Assembly (NCBI GenBank): GCA_037102815.1
Contig: BTPP01000005.1
Coordinates: 1,364,001-1,428,000 of the forward strand
Direction: 5' to 3'
DNA: 64,000 nucleotides
Source: Neurospora intermedia
Taxonomy: Eukaryota > Ascomycota > Sordariomycetes > Sordariales > Sordariaceae
Below the pieces are notes generated by a model that was not told the DNA's origin, did not search any database, and was given only the letters and a program-made list of their open reading frames with translations. This document shows positions 57,481 through 64,000 of this stretch, in pieces. Position numbers and translations under genes: made by a program. How positions within the stretch are numbered: the stretch's first letter is position 1; each line of letters begins with the position of its first letter.

Positions 57481-59628
57481 TCAACCGCTGCGGCCCGCCC
57501 GAGCCTTACGCTGCTTTCCACCATTGAATGGGACGTCTGGGTGGCACACCCGGAAATGTCGTGTGAGCGCATCCGCACGGCTGAAAGTCTTCTCATCCGT
57601 GCAAATCTCGCAACGGACCTTCTTCTTGCGTGCATTGTGAATCGTGTCCTCATGACGGGTAAGATCGTAAGGTCGGGAAAAGATCTGGTTGCACGGCTTG
57701 CCGGTGCTTGGGTTGATCCGCTCACAACGGTGAGGACCAGCTTGAGTATCCACCCTAGCCGAAGTCATGCCATTTGGTTGCCTCGAATTTAGCCCGTGTG
57801 CTTGACGATGACCCTCTCTCTTGTGCTTCTGGAGAAGCTGAGGTGTATCGAAGCGTAGAGGACAGCCGTGGTAGGTACACGTATAAGTTCCACCCTCGGC
57901 ACGAGTATCCACTGGTCGCTGGACCACGTTGCTCCGAGGGGAGTCTGTGATACCAGTTTCCGCAGAGCTCATTCTTGATGTCGCCAGTGACGGTACAGTG
58001 CTGGGCTGTCGGGGTTGGTTGACGAAAGAGTATTGCTGCAGAGTCTGAGGAAGCTGCTGGAGACCGTTGAAAGTTGGCATAGAGTCGAGGTTCGACGGGC
58101 TGAAGTTGAAGTTGAAAGTGGACATGTCACCCAGATTTGGCAGCCCATCAAGCGACTGATGCGAGAGTGCCTTGCTCATCGCATCCGAGTTGAAGCCGTG
58201 GTTGTCCGACTGAGGGAAAAGGGGAAAGTTGGATTCGCCTTCTGGCTCGTGGTAGTCCAGCAAGGCGTCCTTGGGCGAGATGGTCTTGGGTGTCATGTCC
58301 TGGTTGTGTCTCGCCAGCGACTGTTGCCAGGCGGCATCCTGTACCGCTTTACTGTTTTCCCGCATCTGCTGCGCTGAGCCTAATCGAACCTGCGGTGAAG
58401 CCATGTTCAAAGAGGAGAAGTCGTGGAGAGTGGCAGAATGTGGAGATCCCTGACGGAACGGCGAGCTGTTACTCGACGCAGGAGACTGCATCGCGCTCAA
58501 ATGCTGGTTCGCGGTCTCGACCACTTTGTTAAAGTTGTTGTTACTTGTGGTCAAAGTCTGCTGTGGTGCCGGAGCAGAGGTTGTGATGACCAGATCTGGG
58601 TGGTACAGCTCGTCGTTCATGATATCAGTCAAAGTCCGATCAAACTTGGGTGGAGCGTTGTTGTTGATAGCTACATCGTCAAATGGTAAGCTTTGGTCAC
58701 GATCGGGGAGATCCGTATTTTCTTGGCTCTCACCATTCTTTTGCCTTGCAGCAACCTCGGCCTCACCTGCTGGTGTGGCAGATGAGTCACTCATGATGGA
58801 ACTCGCCACCGGCGCAGGCCGAGGCTTGTTGGAACCAACGGACTGCTCTTGCCGGAAAGACCTGTTGTTATTTTGCTTGGACACAGCAGGGGCACGCGAG
58901 TAGCCAGTGATAGGCACCGCATTCGAGTTGGCATAGCCGGGAAAGCTAGGATGAAGAGTGGCCGACGCCTTGGAGGGAACCAAGTGGTAGTTCAGATCCT
59001 CGAACCCGCTGAAATCGTTGAAGTCTGTTACGGCAATCTGCGGATTAGACGTGTTGTTCGAGTAAGGAGATGCCGGACCAGCTGAGCCAAGTGAGGAAAG
59101 GGAGGACTCGCGATGGTGACCATAGCGACCAGCCGACTTGGATGTCAGTTGGTCGGCGGGCTGTAGCCAGGTTTCCGTTTGCATTGGATCGGCCCAAAGG
59201 TTGAACAAAGGTTCAGCAGGGCCTTGAGCGGCGCGGGGGACTGTGGTGGTGTTGGGTATGCTGTCAAAGGCAGACAAAGACGAGCCCTGCTGCGAAGTGG
59301 AGGAGTAGGCGGGAAGCGAGTACGTCGACACGGGCGATGCAGTCAGACTAGGACAGTTGCTGTAGTCCTGGTCGAAATCTTGGTCGAAATCGCTGATGGT
59401 AGTGAATGCCGGACTGGAGTTGAACGAGGCCACAGACGACTGCTGGGGGTTGAAGTTGCTGGTCAGGTAGGCCAACGGCTGCTGTTGCTGTGGCTGCTTC
59501 TGTTGTGGCAAGAGTGTTCGCTGTGGATAGCCGATCGTGCGATGTTGTTGCTGCTGCTGTTGATGTTGATGTTGAGGGGAAGGAGATTGTAGTAAAGGCA
59601 TCAAGGTAGGTTGCGGCATCAGTGGCAT
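57481..59628 (-). CDS. rpn-4: Rpn4-type C2H2 transcription factor, proteasome gene regulator
   Basis: A single frame of 715 residues from ATG at 59628. The N-terminus is Gln/Pro-rich (poly-Gln near 20-50), then Ser/Asn/Gln-rich with acidic patches (DFDQDFDQDYSN, DFNDFSGFEDLNY), typical of activation domains. The C-terminus has three fingers: C584-C589-H602-H607; a second with a ten-residue loop, C635-x10-C646-H659-H664, reading CERINPSTGKPC then FSRPYDLTRHEDTIH; and C673-C676-H691-H696. The long-loop finger with NPSTGKPCN and the adjacent TFSRADALTRH finger are the signature of Rpn4, which activates 26S proteasome genes through PACE elements and is itself a short-lived proteasome substrate in yeast. 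Neurospora rpn-4 sits near RPA190 as far as I recall. A PACE-like AGTGGCAAA lies 91 bp upstream. No intron is needed. Confidence 0.92.
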   Translation of the reverse strand: MPLMPQPTLMPLLQSPSPQHQHQQQQQQHRTIGYPQRTLLPQQKQPQQQQPLAYLTSNFNPQQSSVASFNSSPAFTTISDFDQDFDQDYSNCPSLTASPVSTYSLPAYSSTSQQGSSLSAFDSIPNTTTVPRAAQGPAEPLFNLWADPMQTETWLQPADQLTSKSAGRYGHHRESSLSSLGSAGPASPYSNNTSNPQIAVTDFNDFSGFEDLNYHLVPSKASATLHPSFPGYANSNAVPITGYSRAPAVSKQNNNRSFRQEQSVGSNKPRPAPVASSIMSDSSATPAGEAEVAARQKNGESQENTDLPDRDQSLPFDDVAINNNAPPKFDRTLTDIMNDELYHPDLVITTSAPAPQQTLTTSNNNFNKVVETANQHLSAMQSPASSNSSPFRQGSPHSATLHDFSSLNMASPQVRLGSAQQMRENSKAVQDAAWQQSLARHNQDMTPKTISPKDALLDYHEPEGESNFPLFPQSDNHGFNSDAMSKALSHQSLDGLPNLGDMSTFNFNFSPSNLDSMPTFNGLQQLPQTLQQYSFVNQPRQPSTVPSLATSRMSSAETGITDSPRSNVVQRPVDTRAEGGTYTCTYHGCPLRFDTPQLLQKHKREGHRQAHGLNSRQPNGMTSARVDTQAGPHRCERINPSTGKPCNQIFSRPYDLTRHEDTIHNARKKKVRCEICTDEKTFSRADALTRHFRVCHPDVPFNGGKQRKARAGRSG

Positions 59629-62600
59629 GGTAAGTGTTATGTATGAAGTGATATTGGAGTGGTAGGATAGTATTGTGGTTTAGTTTGGTCGTAAGTGATA
59701 GCAATCGGTGGGAATACCAGTGGCAAATTTAAGAGAAGGAATTCGAAGCACCGACACAGTTCTTATAATCGAAGAAGCGATGTCCCGGGAATGGTGACTA
59801 ATGTGCGCAGACGTAGTTGAGTCTGCCGGTGGGGTGATGTTATGCCCCGTGGTGTCCGCTCAAAACTAATGATGTAAGAGGACGGGATTGCGGTGGTGCG
59901 GGCAGAGGAGGAAGTGGAAGGAGTGTAGAGTGGTCGGTACGTAGTGTACGTACCCACCTCGACGTTACAGTGGTACCTCCCATTAGGTACCTCTAACCCC
60001 CTGTCGACCTGGAAGATGGACAGCCAGGCCCCGCCGGCTATGGGTCTAGGTGGGTGGGCACCGTGGGCGCGACCTCGAGAGTGGAGTTGCAGGGAGCACA
60101 GGGCACTAGTGTAGCGGGTCGAGTGTTGGGGGTCGACGACTGGAGCGAAGCCTTGGAATGACCGAGAACAAGCAGGCCGACCAGGGTTGGGGTGCCCTGG
60201 GAGCGTGCATGAGCCTCGAACCTCTTGCCCTGCAGTTGGGTAACCACTTCTCCGCTGGGCTTCTGCTCGGCTTGTCGTAGCGTAGGTACTTTGGAGCCAA
60301 ACGGGTTAGCGGATGCCCGTCGTAGGAAAGCAGGGGACCAACCGATCAGAGGAGGTGATGACCAAAGAATGGAACCGCTGACGGAAGAGGACAACGAATA
60401 TGGGGTAAAGGGCCACACCAAATGCGGGTATACGATCAACTCGCTGCTTTGCGAACTCTCCAACGCTGCAGGGTCCTGATGTCAGCCCGTGTCGAGCCCG
60501 GCCCGCCGTGTCGATGGCTTCGGTCGCATGCGATCTCGGCAAGTGTTCGAATGTGGTCATAGCCCACAGGCTTTTCCCATGAAACCCGGCCAAGTCTTGA
60601 CGTTTGACATTTGACGCACCGAACTGGCTGACTTTTACGGCTTCAACGGCTTGAGTCGTATAACCGCTGTGCATGCCTCTGGGCTTCTGTTGGCGTCGGC
60701 TACCTCGAGTCATTTGCTTTCGTCCAAGAGCAAAGCCATGTAGCTTTCTGGCCGTGCTTCGACACTACTAGTACTGCCTGCTCAGCAAATAGAGGTACAT
60801 GAGTGATGGCACGTCCATATTCTGACTGGTTTTCCTGGAGTTGCTGGTCAAAGCTGCGAACTATCGAGCCGGGGCGTGACTAATCGTGACACACAAGGGC
60901 CAGGGCCCAAGGGCAGTCCATTGCTGAACATTTTGGATTCCATGACACCTGGCCGACGTCGGCTCCAATGGAATGCAAACTGTGCGAAAAAGACGTTCCA
61001 GGTGGAAAGAAAATAACTAAGGAAAAAGAAGAGCTAGCCAAAGTCGCGCATACGCCGGCTGTGACGGGTCTGGGCCGTGATGCCGTCACTACCAGTCACG
61101 ACGGCCGATTTGGTGTGGAGGGACTGAAGTGTGTGAATCGGGGAGTCGCGCGACAACAATTCGGCTGGGAGCTTTCGAGTTGGAGGAGCACGGGCCTCCA
61201 TTGCAACTGATAATTGGAACACGCTAAGAGGGTCCCTACGAGAAAAGTAAAGTTTTCAGGCCTCCAGTAGCAACAAACTTTCGTATTTTCTGTAGACAGT
61301 ACCCCCACCCGAAAGAAAGTTGTCCGTAGATCCGTCCACATTCTTAGCACAGCCTCTTTTCATCATACGTCTTGGCAATTCCCATCCTGGATCGTCTAGT
61401 CCGCGGCACAGGGAAGCGGGACAGCGAGATCTGTCACTGGGGTACGAGAGTTTAGCTCTGACCTCTCATGTCGAACACTCACTGCTACTGGCCCGTCCCA
61501 ACAAAAAGCGACCCTCTACATTCGAATGATCGAAACTTACTCGGCAGTTGGTAACTTATCTGTCAGGAACGCAGGGCTGTGCTAGGACCCCGAAAATCCC
61601 AATTGCACACGTCTCACAAATCTCATCTCGCACGTTTATCTCAGCGCTTTGCCACGGCCTATCAGTTGCTATAATCGGGAACAGCGGAGTCATCTCATGC
61701 TCCCTCATTGCCGTTTTTTGAGATTTAGGGCTGCCCCAGTACACAATCAATATTGGACTTTGAGACTACACTACAACCCTTTCCCAAGAGAATGAGCCAC
61801 ACGGGGAATCTACCGGATCACCGAGATCTTGCCCCCAAGATGCTGGTTGGAAAATATGCGTGCTTCCCCAGGCTTCTCGGGGGAGCTAAGTGCCCGTGGC
61901 GGTTCCAGACCGGCTCTTCCATCCCCAATGCTTGTTGCTTGGAGATGGGTTAAGCTCGTCTTCTCCTATGCTTTGTTGTCCTTGGCCAACGAACTACCAA
62001 AGACAGCTGTCATTATTCAGCTGGCTTTGCTGCTACGTAGACATGTACTTCGTATCATCAAGCTTAGTGTACAACAAGCGCGGAGCATAGTGTAGTGTAG
62101 TGTATTGCTGGCATCGCGCAGTATGTACCGCGGAGGTCTACAATAACCAATCGGGCGTGGGAATGATGTGGCGTTGCCGATGTGGCTTATCCTTAGCACC
62201 TTATGCGGTGGGTACACTGTTCGTTTAGCATTTCCAAGCTACCTCTCGGCTATACGAGGATAACCGTTTGGCACAGATGATTTCAGATACTCTCATGGAG
62301 TTGTTGATTCGTAAGCTTTTCTTTCTTCGGTACTATCTGTCAGCTCAACAAGAATTATCAGAATCCTTTTGGGGTTTGTTCAGTTGTCATGGGATCTTGT
62401 GGTCGGACATTGTCATGTGTCCGCCGTGTCACATGATGCGTAAGGGAACCAGCTTTGGCACCTGTCCGTCGGCACAAGTTCAGCGAAACCTCTCGAAGCC
62501 CCAAATAAGTTTCATTCATTCAAATTCACAGCATCGACCAGGCCCAATGAAAATGAGTCAGAATACGCAGTCGTATCTCTAGCCTATCCAGGTTTCCCGC

Positions 62601-64000
62601 TTTTAGACGACATCTTGGCGGCTTTCTCGTATCTTTTCCTTCAGCTGGCGGTGATCGGCGGCCTGATAATTACCTCTGGATTCTGTTTAAGGGGACAGGC
62701 AAGTAGCAGCGCACTGCAGCAAACTGAGTGAAGCGGCCGACTGCCCGCGTCCCATTGTGGCCGTGCTGCAGCACTTGGAATGTTTGAGCTTAAAGCCCGC
62801 TTAACTCCTAGAATAGCCGGCTTCCGAAGAAAGGGCTTCCTGGGCCGCGTCTGCAACAGCGCCCAGCGGGAGGCCGACATTTTTAGGAATTACATCTGCG
62901 ATTGGTTCAGTTGCGATTTGTGGTTTGTTCAGCATCATATTTAATCATTATGGCATTGGTATCGACACTTCAACCGCCAATGCAGAGCAAGTTTTATGCT
63001 GCGTCCTCGTAGCCAAACTCAAAAAAGAAAGTTACAGACGGCAGTGCGTGGACGGAAACGTGGAGGTATGTTGTACGGACGAAACAAAAATGGAAAGCGG
63101 ATGAAGGTGGGGGAACCAGAATGGAATCTCTCACTAACCCCCAGTCGGGAAAGGTGGAGCAGCCCAGGGGCCCCCGCACGGTCCCGATCCCCCGTCGGGT
63201 CGTGCGCGGAACGCCGAATACCTTTTCTGTGTTAGGTTGACGCCGCTCGTTCTGAACATTGCATCTTTTTGGGCAGTGATTTGTCTCTCAAACGGACTTT
63301 TCTCGGCAGCCCTACCAGCGCCCTTGCGTTACACACGATCGTACTTCACGCTACACCCAAGCCTTTCTTTCATAAACAATCATCGCATCGCTGACTTCGC
63401 GCCTGAGGACAAGTTAGGCGGTGCGACCACATGGAACTGCGCCCGAAGGTATGACAAATACGTCGTGATCACGTTCCCTTTGAGCGTAGAAACTTGAAAG
63501 TAACGTTGATTTGGAATACACAACCGCTTGTTGCGGTTGACAACGGTCGAAGATCGTTTCCTTCTGCCATGAACACGGAACTCGGGTGTCTCGATCCGAG
63601 GGCCGACAACCTGAACAACGAACGATTTCAGCCACAACTACAGGATCGGCAAAGTTACCGATCTGGACGTTGCACAACCTGAACTAACTCGGTTGACAAC
63701 ACACCCATGGATTAGTTCTACACTATGTACCTGAGCGTGCACAGCCCAAAAGACGACACTTCATTACACTACATGGCACCAGCTAGACTCAAGGCTAGCA
63801 TCGGAAAGATTCATGTGTCAACCGTAAGCCCGCGAGTCACGAGTCACCGTTCACAGTCATTGTACTTCCTTTCTTGGACTCAATGTTGTCGCCCGGGGAT
63901 TCATAGGAGAACGGGAGGCCTGCAAATGTCTTCTACAGTAGGTAGCACATTCACTTCAATGGAAGCTGTCGTTTGAAACAACACAACCCAATGCCCGTAA
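59629..64000. other. 4.4-kb right-end non-coding region
   Basis: The left part is the rpn-4 promoter and leader. Beyond about 60.5 kb only short frames of 60-105 codons occur, overlapping on both strands and matching nothing I know. Composition is ordinary, without RIP signature, long repeats or an RNA gene that I can recognise. A gene continuing past the right edge is not evident. Confidence 0.55.
59719..59727 (+). promoter_or_regulatory. PACE-like sequence upstream of rpn-4
   Basis: AGTGGCAAA differs by one base from the yeast PACE core GGTGGCAAA and lies 91 bp upstream of the rpn-4 start codon. It could allow autoregulation, but a perfect PACE also occurs by chance inside glt-1 coding DNA, so specificity is weak. 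Confidence 0.25.

Overview
The window is nuclear DNA of a filamentous ascomycete, almost certainly Neurospora or a very close Sordariaceae relative. Three things support this. Genes are sparse and carry short introns of 63-94 bp with GT..AG ends and CTAAC/CTGAC-like branch sites. The left end is saturated with the signature of repeat-induced point mutation (RIP). The gene order (C2H2 factor, AROM, glucose transporter, histone H4/H3 pair, kappa-class GST, PRP3, RNA polymerase I largest subunit, Rpn4) matches what I remember of Neurospora crassa linkage group II. That species link is from memory and was not searched.

Layout. 1 to about 6,960 is an AT-rich, CA/TG-depleted block with no coding capacity, i.e. 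a RIP-inactivated repeat that runs off the left edge. It holds a family of small palindromes built on the arm AAATCC(T/G)ATAGGGG. A second, small RIP-like patch lies at about 7,205-7,420. 7.4-11.6 kb is ordinary non-coding DNA with microsatellites. A C2H2 transcription factor gene (minus, two exons) ends at 11,660 and starts at 13,004. An 8.7-kb non-coding stretch separates it from the pentafunctional AROM gene (minus, 21,730-26,484). The MFS glucose transporter gene glt-1 (minus, 29,137-30,807) follows, then a 10.4-kb stretch with no recognisable gene. The divergent histone pair hH4-1 (minus) and hH3 (plus) occupies 41,183-44,238. Next come a kappa-class GST/DsbA-fold gene (minus), PRP3 (minus) and RPA190 (plus, four exons), the last two sharing a 0.9-kb divergent promoter. 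The rpn-4-type regulator (minus) ends the gene-bearing part at 59,628. The last 4.4 kb shows no gene.

Functionally these are mostly core genes: aromatic amino acid precursor synthesis, glucose uptake, chromatin, splicing, rRNA transcription and proteasome gene control. There is no sign of a metabolic cluster or operon-like logic. I found nothing I would call a complete new biological system. The most unusual structure is the family of short palindromes in the RIP block. Next is the confinement of a CCTAGGTA motif to the non-coding DNA of 8-20 kb around the C2H2 gene. Intron boundaries were set by hand. For each gene the joined exons give an open frame, and for the histones exactly 103 and 136 residues, so those models are firm.
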